Source: CADEDV01 sp964596345 (GTDB lineage Bacteria > Bacteroidota > Bacteroidia > Chitinophagales > Chitinophagaceae). From it: DNA of 64,000 bases. The DNA is taken from positions 310,001-374,000 of the forward strand of contig CAZQSZ010000001.1 of the NCBI GenBank assembly GCA_964596345.1. The letters run 5' to 3'. Position 1 is the stretch's first letter. The number at the start of each line of letters is the position of its first letter. The translations under genes and the position numbers were made by a program. This document shows positions 8,254-17,124 of the stretch, piece after piece. The notes beneath the pieces are model-generated. The model ran no database searches and was not told the DNA's origin. It saw only the letters and a list, made by a program, of their open reading frames with translations.

Positions 8254-9707
8254 GTGAACGGTTACCATACGAAGAACAAATAGCACAGCAATGGGATGAT
8301 CTTCCCCTGCCCGATGAGAACCGGGCCTGGGAGGATATGAAACAGCGGCTGGAAGAAGAGGACGACGATAAAATCGTCTTCTGGTGGCAACGTGGCTGTA
8401 TGCTTTGGGGTTTCCTGTTGTTAGGTTTGCTGGGACTGGGCTGGTGGTTATTACAGCCGCAACAATGGTTTGCTGGTAAGAAAGAAAAAAATGAAACAAC
8501 AGCTGCTGTAAGTTCAGCAGAACAAAACAGGCAAGCAATAAACAGGAATGACACGGCTGCTTTCCCTATCAGAAAGAAAGAAGAACAGCCTGTTGAAAGC
8601 AGCAATAATACAACCGGTCAAATAAATGCAGACAGCAGCCCGTCAGCTGTGCCTGTGCAACCACAAATCAAAAACAATCCGATTCGTTCATCAACCAGGA
8701 AAACTTTGACTGATGAAGCCGGAATGAATACGGAAATACAACAGCCTGTTGTAAAAAAGCGGACTGTACCAGTAAAACCGAAAAATAATGATAGCCGGGT
8801 AAAACAACAGAATGATCAGCCGGCTGATATTCCCGGTCTGCCAACTAAAAATGTTACTGATAAACCCGCTGCTGAACCGGTAAATGATAATACCGTTGCT
8901 CTTACGAAAGAACCGCCTGTTGATACAACAGGAACGGTCAAAACAGATTCACTGAGAAAAAAAGAAAAACCAACAGATACACTCACTGTAAAAAATGCTT
9001 TGCCCAAAACGGATAGTACGAAAAAGAAAACTATTTTCTTTTCAGCAGGATTGGGGCTTCACCAACAGCTTCCTCTATTCGGGCAAAAACTGACACCGTA
9101 CAATGCTTCCGGCAGAAAAGCCAGCCTGGCGGATTATATTCCCTCCCTTTATTTCCGCATGACCAAAAAAGACAAATGGTTCCTGCAGGCAGAATTCAGG
9201 TATGGGGCACCACAAACAACAAAGGAATTTATATATGACCAGCAGATTGTAACCGATACCTTCCCTCAACAACCTTCTGTGACGAGGACCACTTCATCAA
9301 AGCTGAAGAAAACGTTTTATCACCAGTTGCCGCTGACATTCAACTATTATATCAGACCGGGCTGGTCAATGGGAGCCGGGTTACAGGTTAATAAATTCAG
9401 CGCAGCAGTTTCAGAACGGGAAGTGAGAAGCAGGGTCAGCGGGACCATCATTGATTCGGTGGTCAGTAAAGGGTTGGTAAGTACAAAAGGAGATACAATA
9501 ACTGCATCGGCCTTTAAGAAAACCTACCTGCTGGGTGTTATTGAAACGCAATACCAGCGGAAACGTTTCTCCTTTGGCGCCCGCTATAGTTTTGGATTGG
9601 AGCCGTACATAAAATTCACCTTGCCAGGTGGAACACAACAGCAGGAGAAAAGTCATTCTGTACAGGTATTCCTGCGATATCAATTGTGGAAGTCAAAGGA
9701 AAAATAA
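8250..9707 (+). CDS. Anti-sigma-like membrane protein with C-terminal beta-barrel-like domain
   Basis: The 485-residue protein has four parts. There is an acidic cytosolic head of about 45 residues with a WDDLPLPDENRAWEDMKQRL helix. One membrane helix spans about 50-68. A long, low-complexity linker rich in Lys, Thr, Pro, Asn and Gln covers about 70-260. The C-terminal region of about 220 residues has alternating aromatic/hydrophobic strands (FSAGLGLHQ, YFRMTKKDKWFLQAEFRYG, FNYYIRPGWSMGAGLQ, RYSFGLEPYIKF, VQVFLRYQLW), as in small outer-membrane barrels. Its start overlaps the sigma gene stop by 4 bases, so the head is probably an anti-sigma domain. How one chain could occupy both membranes is unclear; the linker is long enough to cross the periplasm. 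Confidence 0.75.
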   Translation: MSERLPYEEQIAQQWDDLPLPDENRAWEDMKQRLEEEDDDKIVFWWQRGCMLWGFLLLGLLGLGWWLLQPQQWFAGKKEKNETTAAVSSAEQNRQAINRNDTAAFPIRKKEEQPVESSNNTTGQINADSSPSAVPVQPQIKNNPIRSSTRKTLTDEAGMNTEIQQPVVKKRTVPVKPKNNDSRVKQQNDQPADIPGLPTKNVTDKPAAEPVNDNTVALTKEPPVDTTGTVKTDSLRKKEKPTDTLTVKNALPKTDSTKKKTIFFSAGLGLHQQLPLFGQKLTPYNASGRKASLADYIPSLYFRMTKKDKWFLQAEFRYGAPQTTKEFIYDQQIVTDTFPQQPSVTRTTSSKLKKTFYHQLPLTFNYYIRPGWSMGAGLQVNKFSAAVSEREVRSRVSGTIIDSVVSKGLVSTKGDTITASAFKKTYLLGVIETQYQRKRFSFGARYSFGLEPYIKFTLPGGTQQQEKSHSVQVFLRYQLWKSKEK

Positions 9708-9712
9708 AACGC

Positions 9713-9790
9713 ATGGTAATCAGCAAAGTCCTGCTTTATTTATTGGTTGCACTTTTTGTATTGCTGGTTGCTGTAGCAGTAATATTATAA
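9713..9790 (+). CDS. 25-residue hydrophobic membrane peptide
   Basis: A short frame ATG...TAA starts 5 bases after the barrel-protein stop and encodes 25 residues: MVISKVLLYLL, then a run of Val, Ala, Leu and Phe to the end. After one lysine, every residue from 6 onward but one tyrosine is hydrophobic, so it would form a single membrane helix. It sits in the gap before the convergent mutL stop (9801) and would be the last gene of the sigma operon. Support is only the start, composition and position; it could be chance. Confidence 0.45.
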   Translation: MVISKVLLYLLVALFVLLVAVAVIL

Positions 9791-9800
9791 AGCAGCAAGT

Positions 9801-11663
9801 TTATTTGCCAAACATTCTTTCCAACTGGTCCTGTTTGAATTCTAAATATGTAGGTGTTCCATCTGCGGTAATATTCGATTGCTCGCAGGAGAAAAGATCA
9901 TGCACCAGTTGCCGCATTTCCCGTTCTGTTAACCGCACTCCTGTTTTGATGGATTGCTGGCGGGCCAGGGAACGGACCAATTTTTCCCGTTTGGAGAATT
10001 TTACTTCCGGGTTAAAATGTTTGTATTGTTCCAGTAAAATATCGATCACATGTTTTTCATTACCGGGCTCCACATCAGCGGGTGTGCCCTGAATAACGAA
10101 GGTGTTTTTTCCGAAGGGTTCAATCAGATAACCCAGTTGCTGCAGGTCGGGTAGCAGTTCCTGTAATACTGCCGTATCCGCCGGTGCCAGTTCCAGGGTA
10201 GCAGGAAACATACTGTGCTGTGTGGCCACAGGTTTATCCTTGCTCGCTGCTCTCAGTTGTTCATATAATACTCTTTCATGAGCCGCCTGCTGGTGGATCA
10301 ACAGGAACCCATTACTGGAAGGAAGGGTGATATAAGTATTGAGTAATTGGGTAAGTTCAGCCTCATTAGTAAATGCTGACTGTTGGGATATTGTTGGTGA
10401 AGTAGTATGCTCAACAGCAGGTTCCCCATTTTCCACTTTCGGTTTTCCACTTTCCGGCTGGTAAAAATCTTTCCAGTGCTTCAGTTCATTCTTGTCCCCT
10501 TTTTCAATAAAATGGGCCTGGTTCTTTTGGGTAAAACCTTTGAAGATGGAACCCGCGGAGGCAGCTGTTTTTCTTTCTTCGGTAAAAGGTTGCTGGATGG
10601 AAGATAACTGTTGTATGGATGCATCCAGTTCAAAATCCAGGGTGGGAGTAACACTGAATTGTGCCAGGGCATGTTTCACCGCAGCCTGTACAAAGGCATA
10701 AATGATCTTTTCATCTTCAAACTTGATCTCCTGCTTGGTCGGGTGCACATTCACATCCACCACGGCCGGGTCCAAATCAATAAACAGCACATACATCGGG
10801 AAATTATCCGAAGGGATCATTTCCTGGTAAGCATTCATCACCGCATGATTCAGGTAGGCGCTTTTGATAAAGCGGTTATTGACAAAAAAATACTGGTCAC
10901 CTCTTGTTTTCTTGGCGGTTTCCGGTTTTCCCACGAAACCATAAATATTCATGTAATCGGTCTCTTCTTTAACCGTCACCAGTTTGGCATTATAGTTATT
11001 CCCCAGTAATTGAACGATCCGTTGTTTTAAACTGCCGGCTTCGAGATGAAAAAGTTGCTGTCCATTGCTGGTCAGGGTAAATAAAATTTCAGGAAAGGAC
11101 ATGGCCACCCGGGTAAATTCATCCACGATATGGCGCATCTCCGCCGCATTGCTTTTTAAAAAATTCCGGCGGGCCGGTACATTGAAGAATAAATTCTTCA
11201 TGGCAATGCTGGTGCCGGTGGGAGCAGCAACGGGCTCCTGTTTTTTAACGACGCTGTTCTCCACTTCAATGTACACGCCGGTCGGATCTTCGTCTCGTTT
11301 GGTCTTTAGTTCCACCTGTGCCACCGCGGCAATAGAAGCCAGTGCTTCACCGCGGAATCCCATGGTCTTTATATGAAAAAGATCGTCTATGTTTTTGATC
11401 TTGGAAGTGGCATGCCGTTCAAAACACATACGGGCATCGGTCTCACTCATGCCGCTGCCGTTATCAATAACCTGCAATAACGATTTGCCGGCATCATTAA
11501 TAATGAGTTTGATTTCCGTAGCACCGGCATCGACCGCATTTTCCAGCAATTCCTTAACGGCGCTGGCTGGACGCTGGATCACTTCCCCGGCGGCTATCTG
11601 GTTCGCAATATTATCGGGCAATAAAACAATACGGTCTGGCACAAATCCGGGTTTAGCCGCCAA
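9801..11663 (-). CDS. mutL: DNA mismatch repair protein MutL
   Basis: The 620-residue protein has a complete N-terminal GHKL ATPase: ELLENAVDAGAT, DNGSGM, and GFRGEALASI. The transducer domain follows with a VDVNVHPTKQEIKF motif. After a variable linker (about 350-430) comes the C-terminal dimerisation domain. There the endonuclease motif expected as DQHA(x)2E(x)4E reads HQQAAHERVLYE (near residue 455), so the first metal-binding Asp and the His are replaced. The CPHGRP-type motif near the end reads TADGTP. It should match MutS-bound mismatches, but nicking activity is doubtful. It is transcribed alone, convergent with the sigma operon and divergent from the NagZ fusion gene. Confidence 0.95.
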   Translation of the reverse strand: MAAKPGFVPDRIVLLPDNIANQIAAGEVIQRPASAVKELLENAVDAGATEIKLIINDAGKSLLQVIDNGSGMSETDARMCFERHATSKIKNIDDLFHIKTMGFRGEALASIAAVAQVELKTKRDEDPTGVYIEVENSVVKKQEPVAAPTGTSIAMKNLFFNVPARRNFLKSNAAEMRHIVDEFTRVAMSFPEILFTLTSNGQQLFHLEAGSLKQRIVQLLGNNYNAKLVTVKEETDYMNIYGFVGKPETAKKTRGDQYFFVNNRFIKSAYLNHAVMNAYQEMIPSDNFPMYVLFIDLDPAVVDVNVHPTKQEIKFEDEKIIYAFVQAAVKHALAQFSVTPTLDFELDASIQQLSSIQQPFTEERKTAASAGSIFKGFTQKNQAHFIEKGDKNELKHWKDFYQPESGKPKVENGEPAVEHTTSPTISQQSAFTNEAELTQLLNTYITLPSSNGFLLIHQQAAHERVLYEQLRAASKDKPVATQHSMFPATLELAPADTAVLQELLPDLQQLGYLIEPFGKNTFVIQGTPADVEPGNEKHVIDILLEQYKHFNPEVKFSKREKLVRSLARQQSIKTGVRLTEREMRQLVHDLFSCEQSNITADGTPTYLEFKQDQLERMFGK

Positions 11664-11757
11664 AAATAACGATTTGCCTTTTAAGCAACTCTTGTAAGTC
11701 TATTAGGCCAAAAGGTTTATTTTTAAAGTTCTTTCCAACAAGTATAATAACCGCTAT

Positions 11758-14670
11758 ATGTTACGATCTTTTAAAGTGATCTTTTTAGTCTTTTTGCTGG
11801 CACCCGCTTTTGTAACTGCACAGTATAAAAGCAAGTTACCGGCGCAGCAATGGACCGACAGCGTATTCAATTCATTAACGGAGGACCAACGTATTGCCCA
11901 GCTGATGGTGGTCCGGGCCCATTCCAATTTAGGCCCGGATCATGTAGCCAAAGTAGTGAGTGATATTCAGAAGTATAATATCGGGGCGCTGTGTTTTTTC
12001 CAGGGTGGCCCGGTCAGGCAGGCTAATCTTACTAACTATTATCAGAGTATTGCACAAACACCGATCATGATGACCATTGACGGGGAATGGGGCCTGGGCA
12101 TGCGACTGGATAGTGTGACCAAATTTCCTTACCAGCTAACCATCGGTGCAGTGGAAGATGAAAATCTCGTGTATCGTATGGGACTGGCAGTTGGCGAACA
12201 ATGCAAACGGATCGGTGTGCATGTAAACTATGCGCCGGTGGTGGATATCAATAATAACCCGAACAATCCTGTAATTGGTTACCGTTCATTTGGGGAGAAC
12301 AGGGATAAAGTAGCTGCTTTTGGTATTGCGTATATGAAAGGAATGCAGGATGCCGGTATCATGGCCTGCGCCAAACATTTTCCCGGTCATGGAGATGTGG
12401 ATGTGGATTCACATTATGATCTCCCGGTGATCAATAAAAACAGGGTCCAGCTGGACTCTATGGAACTCACTCCTTTCCGGGCCATTTTTGATGCGGGTGT
12501 GGGCAGTGTGATGATCGCCCATTTGTATATCCCTGCTATTGATAACACGGCAAACAAAGCCACATCAATCTCGAAAAATAATGTGACCGACCTGCTGAGA
12601 AAAGATATGGGTTACGAAGGACTGACTTTTACCGATGCATTGGAGATGAAAGGGGTGGCAAAATTCTTCCCGGGAGGAACGATAGCCGTGGAAGCACTGA
12701 TCGCCGGTAACGATATGTTATGCCTGCCCTCCAGTGTGGAAGAAGCGATCTCGGCTATTAAAAAAGCAATTGCAGAAAACAAACTGAGCTGGGAAGATAT
12801 CAATGCGAAAGTGAAAAAAGTATTGTTATCGAAGTATAAACTCGGCATGAACCAGTCGCAGGTGGTTGATCTTACCAACCTGACCGCGGACCTGAATGCA
12901 AAAACAGATGCGATCAGGGCTGAAGTGGCACAAAAATCCATCACCATTCTTTCAACTGCAGCGAATAAAGCTTCCCGAACCGATTATGCCAGCCTTCCTT
13001 TGGTAAAAGGTAAAAAGATCGCTTATGTGGGTATCGGTTCCAAAGAGCTGAACAACTTTGGTAAAAGAATGAGAGATGAGCTGGGGGCAGACGTTTTTCT
13101 TTTCTCGTATAAAGACAGTGCCGATAAAGCCGCAGAAATTCTGAACGCCGTTCCTAAAGATGGGAAATATGATGTGATCGTTGTGGGCATTCATGATTAT
13201 AATAACCGCCCGGCTAATAATTATACGATCAGCCCGGCTGCGATCAGTTTATACAAGCAGCTGAATTTTATCAAAACGGTTACGGTTGTTTTTGGAAACG
13301 TACTGGCCACGCAAAACTTCTGCGATGCTTATACATTAATAGCCGCTTACCAGGATGATGCGATTTCACAGGAAGTGGCTGCTGATGTGGTAACTGGCAA
13401 AATCAAAGCCACAGGTACATTGCCTGTCCGGGTATGCAATTTTAAACAGGGAGATGGGATTGTGTACAAAGCAACAGGTGAACCTGTTCATGCGTTCAGT
13501 AAATTGAATAGTATTGATTCCATTGTGGCCGATGCCATCAGCCAGAAAGCATTTCCCGGTTGCGTGGTTCTGGCAGCACACCAGGGGGAGATCATTTACC
13601 ACAAAGCATTCGGCAACTATACCTATGAAAAGCCTTCCCCGATGACCCTGGAAAGTATTTTTGACCTGGCTTCTGTTACCAAGATATCCGCCACTACAGT
13701 ATCGGTAATGAAATTATATGAGCAGGGTAAGCTGGACCTTACCAAAAAACTGGGAGATTACCTGCCCTGGGTACAAGGAACTGATAAAGCCAACCTGCGG
13801 ATTGATGATATTTTATTACACCAGGCTGGATTGGTTCCCTTTATTGCTTTTTATAAAGAAACGATTGACCCGGTAACCGGTGAGCCGAACCCTGCTATCT
13901 ATTCGGACAAGTCCAAACCTGGTTTTACGATCCGGGTGGCGGAGAATATTTATATGCGGAACGATTGGAACGATACCATCATCAGCCGCATTTTAAAAAG
14001 CCCGTTAAGCAAACATGGCCGGTATGTGTACAGTGATAATGATTTTATTTTCCTCGGCAAGATCGTGGAGCAATTATCCGGGTTAACGCTGGATGAATAC
14101 GTACAAAAAACATTCTACCGTCCGATGGGCATGCAAACAACCGGGTTTAAACCAAGAAGCAGGTTTGAGCTAAACCGGATCGTACCCACCGAAACAGAAA
14201 AACATTTCCGCCGGCAAACCACGCAGGGTGATGTGCATGATGAAGGAGCTTCGATGCTGGGTGGTGTGGCCGGTCATGCCGGTTTGTTTTCGGATTCGTA
14301 TGACCTGGCCATGTTGTATCAAATGTTACTGAACGGCGGTGAATTCAATGGGCAACGTTTTTTGAAAAAAGAAACGATTAATTTATTTACCGCCTATCAC
14401 AGCAAGGTCAGCCGCCGGGGCTATGGGTTTGATAAGCCGGAAAAAGATAATAAGATCCGGAAAGACCCATATCCTTCTTCATTGGCTTCGCCGCAAACTT
14501 TTGGTCATACCGGTTTCACCGGCACCTGTGTGTGGGTGGACCCGAAGAATGACCTCGTCTATATTTTCTTATCCAACAGGGTATATCCCACAAGAGACAG
14601 TCCAAAGCTTTCTTCCTTACAGGTGAGGGGCAAGATCCAGGATGCGATCTACCGGGCATTGGGTATATAA
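11758..14670 (+). CDS. Fusion of family 3 beta-N-acetylglucosaminidase (NagZ-like) and serine beta-lactamase-type hydrolase
   Basis: The 970-residue exported protein (signal peptide about 1-21, ending VTAQ) has two enzymes. Residues about 25-370 are a GH3 catalytic domain with KHFPGHGDVDVDSH from residue 206, the NagZ signature, which removes N-acetylglucosamine from muropeptides. A GH3 C-terminal-like domain spans about 390-560. Residues about 585-965 are a beta-lactamase/esterase (class C-like) domain with SVTK near 639 (catalytic Ser), YSDND near 758 and HTG near 916. This gene pairing is known from Bacteroidota. Together they suggest processing of peptidoglycan fragments or their peptide stems in the periplasm. 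The mutL gene is divergent and 94 bases away. Confidence 0.92.
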   Translation: MLRSFKVIFLVFLLAPAFVTAQYKSKLPAQQWTDSVFNSLTEDQRIAQLMVVRAHSNLGPDHVAKVVSDIQKYNIGALCFFQGGPVRQANLTNYYQSIAQTPIMMTIDGEWGLGMRLDSVTKFPYQLTIGAVEDENLVYRMGLAVGEQCKRIGVHVNYAPVVDINNNPNNPVIGYRSFGENRDKVAAFGIAYMKGMQDAGIMACAKHFPGHGDVDVDSHYDLPVINKNRVQLDSMELTPFRAIFDAGVGSVMIAHLYIPAIDNTANKATSISKNNVTDLLRKDMGYEGLTFTDALEMKGVAKFFPGGTIAVEALIAGNDMLCLPSSVEEAISAIKKAIAENKLSWEDINAKVKKVLLSKYKLGMNQSQVVDLTNLTADLNAKTDAIRAEVAQKSITILSTAANKASRTDYASLPLVKGKKIAYVGIGSKELNNFGKRMRDELGADVFLFSYKDSADKAAEILNAVPKDGKYDVIVVGIHDYNNRPANNYTISPAAISLYKQLNFIKTVTVVFGNVLATQNFCDAYTLIAAYQDDAISQEVAADVVTGKIKATGTLPVRVCNFKQGDGIVYKATGEPVHAFSKLNSIDSIVADAISQKAFPGCVVLAAHQGEIIYHKAFGNYTYEKPSPMTLESIFDLASVTKISATTVSVMKLYEQGKLDLTKKLGDYLPWVQGTDKANLRIDDILLHQAGLVPFIAFYKETIDPVTGEPNPAIYSDKSKPGFTIRVAENIYMRNDWNDTIISRILKSPLSKHGRYVYSDNDFIFLGKIVEQLSGLTLDEYVQKTFYRPMGMQTTGFKPRSRFELNRIVPTETEKHFRRQTTQGDVHDEGASMLGGVAGHAGLFSDSYDLAMLYQMLLNGGEFNGQRFLKKETINLFTAYHSKVSRRGYGFDKPEKDNKIRKDPYPSSLASPQTFGHTGFTGTCVWVDPKNDLVYIFLSNRVYPTRDSPKLSSLQVRGKIQDAIYRALGI

Positions 14671-14714
14671 GCAACTGCGATAACAGCTTATTTTGTTCTC
14701 TTAATTACCCAGCT

Positions 14715-15386
14715 ATGAAAGTTTTTTTACTAACAGGCTCCTTGTTATTAAGTGTTACTGTTTTCTCCCAGCACACAGCAGCCGAGATCAAAAAATGGAA
14801 GATCAGTAAAATGAAGGTAACAACCGCATCCGGTGAAAGCACTACTATAACAGAACGGTATTTTGATAAACAAGGAAGTGATACAGCGGTGTACATCAAC
14901 GGAAATATCAATACAACTGTAAAATTTGAATACAACCAGGATGGGAAAGTGAGTAAAGCGATTACAAATAAAGACGGACAGGAAACAGAGAGCTCTGTAT
15001 ACAATTACCAGCCCGACGGATCATATAAGATCAGTAATACCGATAAGGCTTTTGGGCTCACCCGCTATGAATGGTATGATAAGAAAGGGAGGTTGATAAA
15101 GAGTCAGTCACCGGATGGTAATACAACGACCTATACGTATAATTCAAAAGGAAACCTGGTCAGTATGCAGTCAGATGGTAAGAATAGTGGTGTGAAAATT
15201 AATATAACGTTTAGCTACAACAGTAAAGGCCAGCGCAGCAGCGAAGTGAGTGCCGGGGAATATAAGTGGACCAGGGAACATTATTATGATGCGAAAGGAC
15301 TACTGGTTAAAACTGTTACTACTTCACAATTTGACGGGGAGGAATCAACCAGCACCAGTACATACAGCTACGAATTCCGGAAATAA
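14715..15386 (+). CDS. Secreted protein with RHS/YD-like repeats
   Basis: The 223-residue protein has a signal peptide (about 1-18, ending TVFSQ). Its body contains repeated short units of the form Y-x-x-x-G-x-x-x-x (EYNQDGKVSKA, WYDKKGRLIKSQ, TYNSKGNLVSMQ, SYNSKGQRSSE, YYDAKGLLVKTV), resembling YD repeats of RHS proteins. Only about six units are present and no toxin domain follows, so it is a small repeat protein rather than an RHS toxin. It is in a short gap after the NagZ fusion gene (45 bases). Role unknown; a periplasmic or surface location is likely. Confidence 0.7.
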   Translation: MKVFLLTGSLLLSVTVFSQHTAAEIKKWKISKMKVTTASGESTTITERYFDKQGSDTAVYINGNINTTVKFEYNQDGKVSKAITNKDGQETESSVYNYQPDGSYKISNTDKAFGLTRYEWYDKKGRLIKSQSPDGNTTTYTYNSKGNLVSMQSDGKNSGVKINITFSYNSKGQRSSEVSAGEYKWTREHYYDAKGLLVKTVTTSQFDGEESTSTSTYSYEFRK

Positions 15387-15389
15387 AAA

Positions 15390-15412
15390 ACTGAGCCATC
15401 GGCTCAGTCTAT
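15390..15412. terminator. Hairpin between convergent genes
   Basis: A perfect 8-bp stem (15390-15397 with 15401-15408) has a 3-base loop and is preceded by six A's. It lacks a strong T-run on the plus strand, but the A-run makes a good terminator for the minus-strand ricT transcript. It lies between two convergent genes. Confidence 0.75.
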
Positions 15413-15430
15413 AATCAGGGCATTCATTTT

Positions 15431-16831
15431 TTATTTATTATCCGGCTTATTCGGTGGCCGGTTATCTCTTCTTGGTGGTCGGTTCTGATGTTGTCCACCT
15501 TGCTGTCCTCCCTGCCTGTTAGGATTTTGTCCCTGCTGTCGTTGTTGCGGACGCTGTCCCTGTTGTTGTCCTTGTCCGCCCTGTTGTCCGCCACCTTGTT
15601 GTCCTCGTGGTTGGTTGGGGCGGTTACCCTGGTTAGGGTTTTGTCCCTGCTGCCGTTGCTGGTTTCCACCTTGCCGTTGTTGCGGACGTTGCCCTTGTCC
15701 CTGTTGTCTTTGCTGCTGCTGTTGCTGGCGTTTTTTCTTATCTGCTTTTTCCAGGGTACGCAGGCTGATCTGCCCCACCACATCCACAAATTCGGGTTCC
15801 ACTTCCTTCGGCTTATTGGTGGTAACATCTACTACTTCCAGTTCTTCCGGGATAATGCCCTGCCGGTTTTGTGTTTTAATCCGTATCACACTTTCAATAG
15901 AAAGCGGGTATTGTTTATTGCTGTCGGGCAACGTGTACCACATCAGGTTCTTGAAAATATCTTTCTTGATCAGGAAGGCATTGCCTTTTGCCACCTGTAT
16001 CATATCACAGTTATCCGGGAAATGCTGCAGGGCATCGAGATAAGTATCCAGTTCATAGTTCAGGCAACATTTCAACCGTCCGCACTGGCCGCTGAGTTTT
16101 GTCTGGTTGATGGAAAGATTCTGGTAACGGGCCGCTGCGGTGTTCACCGATTTAAAGTCAGTCAGCCAGCTGCTGCAACATAATTCACGGCCGCAACTGC
16201 CAATGCCTCCCACTTTACCCGCTTCCTGCCGGGCGCCGATCTGGCGCATTTCCACTTTCACTTTAAATTCTGATGCATATACTTTGATCAGTTCCCGGAA
16301 ATCCACCCGGCCATCAGCAATATAAAAGAAGGTTGCTTTTCTTCCATCGGCCTGCATTTCCACCTGGCTGATCTTCATGTCCAGTTTCAGTTGCTTGGCA
16401 ATCGCCCGGCTGCGGATCACGGCTTCCGGCTCCCGGGCTTTGTTCTGTTTCATCAGGTCAATATCACGGTCGGTAGCGGCACGTAATATTTTTTTCATCT
16501 CCGGGTTATCTTCCTTCACATTACGTTTCTTCATTTGCAGGCGGACGATCTCACCGGTCAGGGAAACTTCTCCCACATCAAAACCACTCACGCCTTCCAC
16601 GGCGATCAGGTCGCCTTTTTCAAAAGGCTGTAAAGAAAGATTGCGGAAAAAATCTTTGCGGGTTCCTTTATTGAAACTTACCTCCACCACTTTACAGCTG
16701 CTCTCCACATCTGCAATGGGCAGGTTGCGCAACCAGTCATGCGTATTCATGCGGTTACATCCGCCGGTACTGCACCCGCCGTTGCTCTTACATCCGTTCG
16801 GTTTATCTGTGCCACAATTACTGCAACCCAT
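15431..16831 (-). CDS. ricT: PSP1-domain protein, RicT homologue, with cysteine-rich head and Gln-rich tail
   Basis: The 466-residue protein holds a PSP1 domain with the conserved Cys clusters GRELCCSSW (about 213-221) and CGRLKCCLNY (about 245-254), as in RicT/YaaT. In Bacillus, RicT is in an iron-sulfur complex with RicA and RicF that affects RNase Y and sporulation. The N-terminus has six more Cys in the first 26 residues. From about residue 363 to the end lies a roughly 100-residue low-complexity tail of Gln, Arg, Gly, Asn and Pro. The Bacteroidota context of ricT beside holB is kept, although the two are 293 bases apart. The function here is inferred from family and place. Confidence 0.9.
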   Translation of the reverse strand: MGCSNCGTDKPNGCKSNGGCSTGGCNRMNTHDWLRNLPIADVESSCKVVEVSFNKGTRKDFFRNLSLQPFEKGDLIAVEGVSGFDVGEVSLTGEIVRLQMKKRNVKEDNPEMKKILRAATDRDIDLMKQNKAREPEAVIRSRAIAKQLKLDMKISQVEMQADGRKATFFYIADGRVDFRELIKVYASEFKVKVEMRQIGARQEAGKVGGIGSCGRELCCSSWLTDFKSVNTAAARYQNLSINQTKLSGQCGRLKCCLNYELDTYLDALQHFPDNCDMIQVAKGNAFLIKKDIFKNLMWYTLPDSNKQYPLSIESVIRIKTQNRQGIIPEELEVVDVTTNKPKEVEPEFVDVVGQISLRTLEKADKKKRQQQQQQRQQGQGQRPQQRQGGNQQRQQGQNPNQGNRPNQPRGQQGGGQQGGQGQQQGQRPQQRQQGQNPNRQGGQQGGQHQNRPPRRDNRPPNKPDNK

Positions 16832-17124
16832 GTAATGATTTTAGTTTCTTAAAAAATGAAGAGAAGATGGGCCCGGCCACAGAATTACTATTAAGCTGTT
16901 GTTGCGTCGCACTCTTGTACGTTCTGTCCGCTGTTCAGCCAGACAATATTGCTGGTGAAAGCGTTACAATATGCAGAAGTAAATATTGACACAATAATAA
17001 TAGTTCTGAAGCGGCTTTCTCCACCCCTCTTTTCTCTTACGCCTCTTAGCCAATTTCTCAACCTGTCAAAAATACAATTTTATGGCTATTAAGTGCAGCC
17101 AACCTTTTGCGGCCAGGAAGGGGG
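16832..17124. other. Intergenic region, possible repeat element
   Basis: This 293-base gap between ricT and holB (both minus strand) has no clear gene. On the plus strand, 16867-16989 is an open frame of 40 codons starting MGPATELLLS, with a hydrophobic middle. It overlaps a sequence (TTGCGTCGCACTCTTGTACG, 16904-16923) that I associate with recurring intergenic text in Chitinophagaceae. I do not call it a gene. Confidence 0.3.

Noticed and set aside
14715..15386. RHS-type toxin
   Set aside because: Only a few YD-like units, a signal peptide and no toxin or core-associated domain; far too short for an RHS protein.
15488..16183. Long plus-strand open frames antisense to the ricT gene
   Set aside because: They are shadows: the Gln-rich tail gives codon-biased DNA that stays open in the other strand; translations are Leu/Ser-rich nonsense, and the minus-strand gene has clear PSP1 motifs.
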